DNA from: Aphrocallistes beatrix
Lineage: Eukaryota > Porifera > Hexactinellida > Sceptrulophora > Aphrocallistidae
Assembly (NCBI GenBank): GCA_963281255.1
Contig: OY725490.1
Span: forward strand, 3,596,001 to 3,660,000
Reading direction: 5' to 3'
Length of the DNA stretch: 64,000 bases
Position numbers and translations under genes: made by a program. Below are positions 55,735 to 64,000 of the stretch, in pieces (positions within the stretch are counted from its first letter, which is position 1; each line of letters starts with the position of its first letter). The notes beneath the pieces are model-generated. The model ran no database searches. It saw only the letters and a list, made by a program, of their open reading frames with translations, and was not told where the DNA came from.

Positions 55735-56230
55735 TGCTTCAAAATCAAAAGTTACCCTAAACTGGGCTTTTTTATTATGAACAATATCAATAAAGCCCAG
55801 GTCCGCATCGTATATTGTCTGCACATTTATAGAATGATGCCTTTTCTGTTAACATATAGAGGCTCATCAGTAGAGGGTGCAACATTTGGAACGTGTGAAC
55901 CATCAACACAGCCTAATACTTTTGGAAACTTGTCTTGAAATCATTACTGATTTCTTGTCTGTCTTTCCACACTCGGAGAATATATAAAATCCTTAGCGAA
56001 AGCGCATAGTGGATTGTTATAGTTAAGACACATTGTAGCACTGTTTGAAAAGTGCCGGTAGCTAAAAATTGTAATGTAATCAATAACTAGTTGTCGTAGG
56101 TATAGAGTGTGGTCAACTTGTGGGCTGATTCATCAACGATCCAATCTACCAATTCACTCTTTAAACATAACCCGAGTAATCCTGTAATGAGCAATGAACT
56201 CTGAATCTGAATCAGCATCAAGATGATTTC
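55735..56230 (-). pseudogene. Harbinger-type transposase relic
   Basis: Minus strand, in pieces: LQFLATGTFQTVLQCVL (the ALRFLATG-type helix), [20 protein letters not shown] with its DG catalytic aspartate, [11 protein letters not shown] and TIYDADLGFIDIVHN. This is the order of DDE_Tnp_4 (Harbinger) transposases. Several frameshifts; the C-terminal third with the final acidic residue is missing. It is a plausible remnant of the autonomous partner of the Harbinger MITEs at 107 and 4606, though shared ends were not found. Confidence 0.6.
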
Positions 56231-56408
56231 GGCATGAAAAAATATTAAAAGAAATCATATGGTATATCGATTGGAATTTCTAATAAACTTTTCCAAGATT
56301 GAAAATATTAACATTACATAGTTTTTTCCATTTTACAAAATATTGGTGCAAATACATTAAAAAACAGATGAATATTCTCATTATACATATCAATACTACA
56401 TACATAAA

Positions 56409-57592
56409 TCCTTACTATTAAAACTCGATTAATGTATATTTATTTATTTACAAGCGCGATTCGCTTGCTTGTGCTGCGCGGCTGGCGGACACTTTATGTC
56501 CGCCTGAAGCACCCTTTGGGCGCCTGGGGTCACATTGATTAATTATAACGGGGATAACATCTCTAAATACGTCTGTTCTACTGTTATAATCGATATCGCA
56601 CGAAAAATCAAAAATTTTGATGTATAATGATGACGTCATAACAGAGTGATGAGTCATCATTTTTTGATGATAGTTGTATCATATGTGAGATATATTAATA
56701 TACACATTCTATTAAAATTTCAGCTTTCTAACACTTAAAACGGCTGAGTTATGTTCGAAAAACTGAAAATTCTAATTATAAAAAAAGGTGACAATGACGT
56801 CATAATTTCATGATGGGTCGACATTTTCGTCTGAACTCAGAACTTAGTGGAGCCATTGCCAAAAGACTCCCACATGCCAAAAATTAGCTTTCTGTGCTTG
56901 GCAGTTTCTTAAATCAATTCGTTACAGATATAGTATATATATATACTATATACACATATTATACAGGGTGTTTCAAAAGTTCTGCAACAAATGTTGCTGA
57001 TGTATTATACATAGACAAATAGATCGAATATCCGATACCTCTTTTTAATCAAAAATAGGGAGGATTATCTTAATTATTTTGCATTCCCAATGGCCTGCTT
57101 TTCTCAATTTATTTGCAATGATTAATCATATATATCGTTGTCTCGTAAAGAATATTTTTTATCTCAATAAAAAGCTCATATCCATGGTACATTTTACGGC
57201 TGTACTTAAAAATATTCGATCTTATCGAAGATTTCCGTTGCATAAATCAAAAGTAATAATATTATATTAGTATTATGAATCAATGACAGAATATAGAAGT
57301 GATTAATGTAATATTTCATCAGAAAAATAGAGATCTTCAAACTTGACACTTTTGAGTTCCAAATTTTGTAGTCAATGGTATGTAATTATGTATTTAAAAT
57401 TTTATAAGAAATGTCTTTTGTGTAATGAGTTGAGCTCATTTCTATGCAAGAAGGGTGCTAGATTTCATTTATGGAGGCTAATTTGGACTAAAACCAAATG
57501 ATCTTAGTCAAATTAACAAAGTAAAATTGGTTGTTGCAGAACTTTTGAGACACCCTACTGTATATAGATTAATCGAGTTTTAATAGTAAGGA
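56409..57592 (+). mobile_element. CRE-bearing MITE family, complete copy with nested mariner MITE
   Basis: Both terminal repeats are present: TCCTTACTATTAAAACTCG at 56409 and its complement ending at 57592. The body runs from ACAAGCGCGATTCGC to ATTCGTTACAGATATA and is interrupted at 56964-57560. Two ATGACGTCAT sites and one GATGAGTCATC site are kept. Confidence 0.85.
56964..57560. mobile_element. mariner/IS630-type MITE
   Basis: Ends CAGGGTGTTTCAAAAGTTCT (left) and AGAACTTTTGAGACACCCT-ACTG (right), in TA (56962-56963, 57561-57562). GGGTGTTTCAAAAGT ends are typical of mariner-like elements. No transposase frame. Confidence 0.8.
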
Positions 57593-57596
57593 TATA

Positions 57597-57842
57597 TCTG
57601 TAACGAATTGATTGAAGAAACTGCCATGCACAGAGAGCTGAATTTGGCATGTGGGAGTCTTTTGGCTATGGCTCCACTAAGTTCTGATCTCAGACGAAAA
57701 TGTCGACTCATCATGGAATTATGATGTCATTGTCACCTTTTTATAATTAGAAATTTCAGTTTTTCGATCATAATTCAGCCATTTTAGGCGATAGAAGGCT
57801 GAAATTTTAATAGAATGTGTATATTAATATATCTCAAAAATC
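57597..57842 (-). mobile_element. CRE-bearing MITE family, truncated copy
   Basis: Begins TGTAACGAATTGATTGAAG (family end reversed) and breaks off after AATATATCTC at about 57838. It follows directly on the previous copy. Confidence 0.8.
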
Positions 57843-57849
57843 TATCTCA

Positions 57850-58440
57850 TTAGTTTACAGGCTATTTAATGTCCTTAAGACTTTCATTCCTGATACTATC
57901 TACTCATAAATATAACAATATAATGATTGTATTCTTTATTAATTTTCAAAATCATTCAGAACAACTATATTTGCTTTCATTTGTAGCAAACTACGTTAAA
58001 ATAACAGTAAAATAGATGCTCGTGATAGTTTGCTCTCATCTCTCTCGACACTTCAGCTCGTATTCTACTCTCGATCTCAAGAAACCTGAATTAATGACCA
58101 TAATGTCATTAATCCACTCTGACCTTCTTTTTAATTTGAGATCAGAGAACTGTGGCTTCGATCAGGAGACAAGATGCAAAATTTTAGATGAGTGAGTAGC
58201 TTACGTTCAAAACGTTACTTTCGAGTACGAAATCGACCTAATAAGTAGTCAGCTAATACCTCCTCTCCAGCATTGATTTATTTCAACACATCGTACTTTT
58301 CACGCGCGCCAAGCTGTGAGGACTTCTTTTCTCCGGAGACAATCGTGTTGCTGCGATGTCTTCACTCTTCCCACACCGTACTATACAGAAATGTTTCTAC
58401 AGTAGAGGAAGTCTTGCCTTGTTTTTCAGGATTTCAGTAG
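57850..58440. other. Unassigned stretch
   Basis: No gene or repeat recognised between two MITE copies. Confidence 0.35.
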
Positions 58441-58442
58441 AA

Positions 58443-58976
58443 TCCTTACTATTAAAACTCGATTAATATTTGTTTATATACAAGCGCGCATCGCTTGAGT
58501 GCACTGCGCGGCTGGCGGATACTTTGTGTCCGCCAGAGGCGCCCTCTGGGCGCCTGGGGTCACATTAATTAATTATAAGGGAGATAAAATCTCTGAATAC
58601 GTCTGACCTACTATTTTAATCGATATCGCACGAAAAATCACCAAATTCGTCAATTTTTGAATTTTGATGTGTAATGATGACGTCATAACAGAGTGATGAG
58701 TCATCATTTTTAGATAATAGTTGCAGCAAATGTGAAAAATATTAATATACATATTCTATTAAAATTTCAGCCTTCTATCACTTAAATGGCTGAGTTATAG
58801 TCGAAAACCAAATTTCTAATTATAAAAAAGGTGACAATGACGTCATAATTCCATGATGAGTCGACATTTTCGTCTGAACTCAGAACTTAGTGGAGCCATA
58901 GCCAAAAAGACTCCCGCATGCCAAAAAGCAGCTTTCTGCGCCTGGCAGTTTCTTCAATCAATTCGTTACAGATATA
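58443..58976 (+). mobile_element. CRE-bearing MITE family copy
   Basis: TCCTTACTATTAAAACTCG, ACAAGCGCGCATCGC and the full body to ATTCGTTACAGATATATA. The distal terminal repeat is replaced by the start of the next copy, so it is joined head to tail. Confidence 0.85.
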
Positions 58977-58978
58977 TA

Positions 58979-59358
58979 TCCTTACTATTAAAACTGGATT
59001 AATATTTATTTATATATACGTATATATATATACAAGCGCGCTTCGCTTGCTTGCGCTGCGCGGCTGGCGGACACTTTGTGCCCGCCAGAGGCGCCCTGTG
59101 GGAGCCTGGGACCACATTGATTAATTATGAGGGAGATAACATCTCTAAATACGTCTATCTTACTGTTATAATCAATATCGCTCGAAAAATCACCAAATTT
59201 GTCAATTTTCAAAATTTTGATGCGTAATGATAACGTCATAACAGAGTGATGAGTTATCATTTTTTGATGATAGTTGCATCATATGTGAGATATGTTAGCA
59301 TACAGATTCTATCAAAATTTCAGCTTTCCATTTCCTATAATGGCTGAGTTATGCTCGA
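58979..59358 (+). mobile_element. CRE-bearing MITE family, truncated copy
   Basis: Full head and middle. One CRE-like site is altered (TAACGTCA). It ends at GGCTGAGTTATGCTCGAAT where a pogo-type fragment begins. Confidence 0.8.
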
Positions 59359-59435
59359 ATTCCGGTCCTGCCAAAAGTGGCCCGATTAAGCGGCTGACCC
59401 GTTTAAACAGTGACCATATTAAGCGGATTCGACTG
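59359..59435. mobile_element. pogo/Tigger-type MITE fragment
   Basis: The right end AAGCGGATTCGACTG, followed by TA, and internal GATTAAGCGGCTGACCCG relate it to 34441-34628. The left end is missing. Confidence 0.7.
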
Positions 59436-59445
59436 TATATATATA

Positions 59446-60040
59446 TCCTTACTATTAAAACTCGATTGTTATTTGTGTATATATATATATATGTAACGAA
59501 TTGATTGAAGAAACTGCCGGGCTCAGAAAGCTGATTTTTGGCATGTGGGAGTCTTTTGGCTATGGCTCCAGAAAGTTCTGAGTTCAGAGCAAAATGTCGA
59601 CTCATCATGGAATTATGACGTCATTGTCACATTTTTAAAAGTTAAGCAACACAGTTATTCGGGCATAACTCAGCCATTATAGGAGATAGAAGGCTGAAAT
59701 TTTAATAGAATCTGTGTACTAACATACCTCACATATGATGCAACTATTATCAAAAAATGATGACTCATCACTTTGTTATGACGTCATCATTACGCATCAA
59801 AAATTTTTAATTCACAAATTTGGTGATTTTTCGAGTGATATCGATTAGCACAGTAGGACAGACATATTTAGGGATGTTATCTCCCTTATAATTAACCAAT
59901 GTGACTCCAGGCGACCGAAGGGAGCCTTCGGCGGACACAAAGTGTCCGCCAGCCGCGCAGCGCAAGCAAGCGCGAAGCGCGCTTGTATACAATATGTATA
60001 TAGAGTTATAGACACATTAATCGAGTTTTAATAGTAAGGA
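59446..60040 (-). mobile_element. CRE-bearing MITE family, complete reversed copy
   Basis: Both terminal repeats are present (TCCTTACTATTAAAACTCG at 59446; TTTTAATAGTAAGGA ending at 60040), with the body reversed from TGTAACGAATTG to GCGCGCTTGTA. Both CRE-like sites are kept. The best reference copy in the window. Confidence 0.9.
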
Positions 60041-60049
60041 TATACATAT

Positions 60050-60521
60050 ATCTGTAACGAATTGATTGAAGAAACTGCCAGGCGCAGAAAGCTGATTTTT
60101 GGCATGTCGGAGTCTTTTGGCTATGGCTCCACCAAGTTCTGAGCTCAGACCAAAATGTCGACTCATCATGGAATTATGACGTCATTGTCACATTTTTAAA
60201 AGTTAAGCAATACAGTTATTCGAGCATAACTCAGCCATTATAGGAGATAGAAAGCTGAAGTTTTATTATAATCTGTATACTAACATACCTCGCATATGCA
60301 ACTACCATATAAAAATGATGACTAATCACTCTGTTATGACGTCATCATTATGCGTCAAAAATTTTTAAATTGACAAATTTTGTGATTTTTCGTGCGATAT
60401 CGATTATAACAGTACGACAGACGTATTTAGAGATGTTATCTCCCATATAACTAAATAATGGTGACCACCGGCGGACACAGTGTCCGCTTGCCGCGCAGCG
60501 CAAGCAAGCGAACGCGCTTGT
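60050..60521 (-). mobile_element. CRE-bearing MITE family, reversed copy
   Basis: From TGTAACGAATTGATTGAAG to AACGCGCTTGT. The distal terminal repeat is absent. Both CRE-like sites are kept. Confidence 0.85.
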
Positions 60522-62025
60522 GATTTATGAAACAGGGTAATGAATCCTTTAACTATATTCCCAGTATTCCCTCCTGACCCTGACCTTGCCACATGTTTAC
60601 TATGATCTTTCCCTCCTTTTCAGCCCGTTTGATTGTAGACAATCGAAATATACAAGATATCGTAGACATCTTCTCATAGAGTATATCATCAATTGCTATA
60701 ACTTTACCAGGTACAATCTTCGGGAAGTAATTATTTCAGTGGTTTCCAAGGGAACCAGTCAACTCATCCCAAATACCAACACTTCCAAAAGCACTAAGTC
60801 AACCCATGAGAGATATCTGTAAGAACACAGCGAAAGGCAGGATTTTCTGTTGACTTGGTGCGAGTTGGTATGTGCTGTGCTGTGAGTTGGCATGTCGTAC
60901 GAATTGGCAGTGGTACGAGTTGACTGGCATTCGTTTCCAAGGTATGTTTGAAGGTTTTATTCATCGTCACAGGAGGTAGGCTTTACTAAACTCTAGAACA
61001 TCACATCTTAAAATTTTCTGAGTGTGAACTCGTAACAAGATCGAAGAGGATTAACTCCCCGGCTCCGGTCCCATCTCAATTGTTCACTGCCTCCTTGAAT
61101 GATCTGTCCTGTGCCGTTCCAACTGTTTTTCTTCATATTCTCAGAATCATCAATTTGTTAAAATATAAAATCTCATCTAGAGGTTCACAATTTACACGAT
61201 CTGGGGAATAGTTACTCTACATCCGGAAAGAGAACAGTGGATATCGTGAAAATAGATGGTAAAGCAGCTACGTAATAATAAATCAAAAGATATAATTATA
61301 AGTCAAAAAGGTGTAGAGAACTGCTTTGTAAAATATTTATGAAGTAAATAATCAAATATTAAACAAAAGGCTGGTAGAAAGTTTGTGGAGCTTATACTTA
61401 CCATGCTAATTTCATACTAAATAGTTGTGGTTTACTAAATAATTCACATCCATTACTTCATCCCTAGTCCAAAATTTTGAGGTTGATACCAGGCCTTATA
61501 TTGAGTAGGCTATGGCTAAACCTCATGATTAGGCATCATCAACATGATGACTCTGCAAAAATATAAAATCTTGTTTTTTATAACAATCAATTTATAAAAA
61601 CTTGTTCTTGAAATATCAGGACTCCTGGGGTGTTTCCAGGAGACACCCAGAGCAAATTCTAGTCAATGAAGCCAAAAGCTTAGGGCTCCTGAATTTTGGT
61701 CCAGTCCTGACACCTGGTATGGCACATTCCTGAAATTGGCCGGTAGGACTCATTAATCGTCTTAAATCGATATTTGACAAAGAATTCAGAAGAATTGGAT
61801 AAATAGGAATGACCTAAATCGAATACAAATAACTTCTCCGTTATAGCCAATGAAGAGAGCGCTTATAATACCTCTTTAGAATCATCGCTGATATATGAAG
61901 ACATGTCTGATGACGTCATCTGACACAAAGAATGCAACCCAACCACTTCACACCTCACAACATTCCATCCTAATTCAATTCCGTACAAACTCAATTGATA
62001 TTATTTATATCTGATACTATATTTA
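60522..62025. other. Unassigned stretch
   Basis: About 1.5 kb without a recognised gene. A degenerate FB1 scrap (ggccttatattgagtaggctatggc) lies at 61490-61515. A short repeat of CGAGTTGGTATG / TGAGTTGGCATG / CGAATTGGCA units lies at 60860-60925. Confidence 0.4.
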
Positions 62026-62027
62026 TA

Positions 62028-62460
62028 TGGAATGGCGGAACTTTCGTCGCGGAACCTTCGTCGCCCGGAACTTTCGTCGCCCGGGCATTTCGTCCTCTGA
62101 ACATTAGTTACCGGACAACGGGTAGCGGAACTTTTTGCCCCTGGAATTTTCATCACGATACCCCTTTCGCACTTACTTATTTCTCAATCAAAAGCCCTCA
62201 ACCATACTTTCAAACATACTCCACTCAAAAGGCCTCAACTTCCGTTCCTTACACATTAGTATCCGTTTATTTTAGTCACTAATGAGGCGAAATTATTCCG
62301 TTAACAATAATCAATTACATACGTTAATAATAATAATAATAATAATAACTAAACGTTGAGCGACGAAAGTTCCGGGCGACGAAAGTTCCGGCGACGAAAG
62401 TTCCGGGCGACGTAAGTTCCGCGAAGAAAGTTCCGTCGTCGAAAGTTCCGTTTCCCATTT
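62028..62460. mobile_element. MITE with tandem GGAACTTTCGTCGC ends
   Basis: The left end has about four units of GGAACTTTCGTCGCC. The right end (62350-62450) has six of the complement GGCGACGAAAGTTCC. Outer ends ATGGAATGGCGGAACTTTCG and AAAGTTCCGTTTCCCAT are inverted. An (AAT)n microsatellite lies inside at 62320-62346. It has the same build as 43155-44062 but a different unit. Confidence 0.7.
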
Positions 62461-62833
62461 ATATGCATGTAACAGCTACAGCGTATTTGTATTTTTGAAA
62501 GTGCCAAATTAAACACATTTGTGAATCTTCAGTTTTATAAACAAATTAAAGGTTCGGTAAATATGCGATTGAACTTCAAAATTCTTTTTCGAGTGGATAG
62601 TACACAAAAACATTCGAGCTGGGATTTGATGATATTTTAAAATGTACCACTGATTCTCATTGGTTTAATCTGTATAATTTATTTACATTTTAGAATGTTA
62701 TGAATCTCCAGGATACCAAAATAATGTCACTACTAAACACTAATTGAACACAATTGATAAACAGAATAGTATGACACAAACAAATAATAAATAAATACGT
62801 GTAATTACATAAACATATATTATTAGTTGTAGC
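62461..62833. other. 3' flank of NHL gene 3
   Basis: On the minus strand an AATAAA lies near 62680, about 150 bp after the stop codon, a plausible poly-A signal. Nothing else recognised. Confidence 0.4.
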
Positions 62834-64000
62834 TTAGAAGGCTTGAAGTATGTTATCTTTTTTCCAATCCACTATAATTATTCTTTGTTTATAGTCTACT
62901 GCTATACCTCTAGGGCAGTATAACTCTCCTTCTTCCTTCATTCCCTCTCTACCAATCTTCTGTGTCAGGATTCCGTCTGGAGAGAATATACTGATACAGT
63001 GACCATTACATTCACTCACCAGAATATTCTCATAGGAATCTAGACAGAAGTATAGAGCATACTTGATGTCGTTTCCTGTTACTAGGGACCGTATGAGGGT
63101 TCCATCTAGCTTGAATACTTGGATTGGATCTGGATGGTAGTTATTTTCAACACCCCAGTAACAGAATAAAATAAACATTTGTTGTTTGTGTAGGATGATG
63201 TCTCGAGGAGTCGCATCTTCATCAAACGAGATAGCCTTCAGAATAATCTTCTTAGTAGGCTTGAGGTTGAGATCAAATATATGTACTGTTAGAGACATCT
63301 CGACACAAGTGTAGATATTAGATCCTTCTATAAATATCCCACGCAAGGGAGTGTAAATTTCCAATTTTTTAACTGTTTCTCCTTTCTTGTTTACTTTGAG
63401 AAAATAATCCGTGGAAAGTTTCGTGATGGAAAGTTCTGGAATGAGAGAAAATGTAGTCAGATAGATGTGGTCTTTATGACTCTTCATGTACTTGCAGTGA
63501 TCCATCAGTGGATTGTGTAGAGTTGAGTGGTGATTGCCTTCACTCGTGAAGACTTGTATTCTACCAGTAAAAGAATTCTCTCCTACATATATCAGCTGGC
63601 TGGTGGGATCTATACAGATTGATGAAGGTTTGAATAATTGATCTTCTTCTCTACCTTCCTTAACTCCATGCCAGATAGGTAGAGCCCTGAACCTGTATGG
63701 ATTAGGGCGTTTCATAATGCGACACTTCTCTTCCAGTTTCCTCTCTATCTCTTCCATCTGACAGCTGATGGATACGAGAGGGAACGAAATCTGTTCTGAA
63801 AGAATATTCTCCATTTCTTCCTTGATATTCTTAAGATTTTTCTGAAGCAACGCGTTCAGTCTGTTGGCATTAAGTTCTTTCTCCGTATCATCTCTGTTAT
63901 TTGTTAGCTGTTCCAAGCTAGCTCTTCGCTCTTGGATTTTAGCTTGGATATCGACTGGGATGGCATCCAGCTCTGTTAAGAGTGCCACTTCTTTTTGTGC
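62834..64000 (-). CDS. Coiled-coil / NHL-repeat protein 3 (partial, 5' end outside)
   Basis: At least 388 residues, open to the window edge (AQKEVALLTELD...). There is no ATG near 63988, so the start lies beyond 64000. The first 90 visible residues form a coiled coil (IQAKIQERRASLEQLTNNRD; NLKNIKEEMENILSE). NHL-type blades follow: FKPSSICIDPTSQLIYVGEN...IQVF, LRGIFIEGSNIYTC, YALYFCLDSYENILVSECNG...ISIF, and the final YCPRGIAVDYKQRIIIVDW. It shares layout with genes 1 and 2 and may carry an N-terminal RING or B-box outside the window. A TRIM-NHL-like adaptor is inferred. Confidence 0.8.
   Translation of the reverse strand, partial: AQKEVALLTELDAIPVDIQAKIQERRASLEQLTNNRDDTEKELNANRLNALLQKNLKNIKEEMENILSEQISFPLVSISCQMEEIERKLEEKCRIMKRPNPYRFRALPIWHGVKEGREEDQLFKPSSICIDPTSQLIYVGENSFTGRIQVFTSEGNHHSTLHNPLMDHCKYMKSHKDHIYLTTFSLIPELSITKLSTDYFLKVNKKGETVKKLEIYTPLRGIFIEGSNIYTCVEMSLTVHIFDLNLKPTKKIILKAISFDEDATPRDIILHKQQMFILFCYWGVENNYHPDPIQVFKLDGTLIRSLVTGNDIKYALYFCLDSYENILVSECNGHCISIFSPDGILTQKIGREGMKEEGELYCPRGIAVDYKQRIIIVDWKKDNILQAF

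Noticed and set aside
57079-57270. Transposase in the mariner-type MITE
   Set aside because: Only 63 codons, without any D,D34D-like motif.
63986-63988. Start codon of NHL gene 3 at 63988
   Set aside because: The codon is GTG (valine) and the frame stays open to the window edge, so the gene is partial.

Overview
This is an AT-rich eukaryotic nuclear window from an animal, most likely a non-bilaterian marine invertebrate. A sponge, possibly a glass sponge, is my best guess. That rests on intron-poor coiled-coil plus NHL-propeller genes and on transposon families I associate with cnidarians and sponges; it is inference, not proof. Host genes are sparse and most of the sequence is DNA transposons and their non-autonomous derivatives. 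I saw no reverse transcriptase, LTR pair or capsid gene.

Layout. 0-7 kb: one kynureninase exon (minus strand) whose presumed intron is packed with nested transposons, namely a MULE-type transposase relic split by a 2.7-kb foldback element that itself holds two smaller elements. A four-deep Harbinger/pogo/hAT nest lies upstream of the exon. 7-17 kb: repeats, then a long decayed gene (minus) of a mobile-element-associated family with a GCDTTS motif. 17-19 kb: coiled-coil/NHL gene 1 and a textbook hAT MITE. 20-24 kb: a palindrome whose two arms both carry the C-terminal part of a GCDTTS-family gene. 24-26 kb: an intact seven-helix membrane protein with Frizzled-like features. 27-28.5 kb: a hAT (DUF4371-type) transposase relic. 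29-30.4 kb: NHL gene 2. 31.9-34.2 kb: a broken NACHT/NLR gene. 34.7-35.3 kb: a GGGTCA minisatellite. 36-53 kb: a giant interrupted inverted duplication. 53-54 kb: the open 3' half of a MATE transporter pseudogene. 55.7-60.5 kb: a Harbinger transposase relic and a cluster of one MITE family rich in CRE-like and AP-1-like motifs. 62.8-64 kb: NHL gene 3, cut by the window edge.

The most notable structure is the inverted duplication (arms 36273-39480 and 42948-53108, unit about 3.1 kb). It carries part of a MATE gene, part of a large-GTPase-like gene and one MITE. After duplication each arm took its own insertions: a 5.8-kb transposon with 0.9-kb terminal inverted repeats and a 1.3-kb hAT element in the right arm, a 118-bp piggyBac-like element in the left. 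Each arm therefore preserves the empty site of the other's insertions and fixes their ends and target duplications. The 5.8-kb transposon carries a seven-exon transposase gene that I could model splice site by splice site, with one stop codon and one frameshift.

How genes relate: the likely functional host genes are the three NHL genes and the 7TM gene, plus the kynureninase exon if the rest of that gene lies to the left. The NLR and GTPase-like remnants suggest innate-immunity families under rapid turnover. Boundaries were read by eye; identities and ages were not computed.
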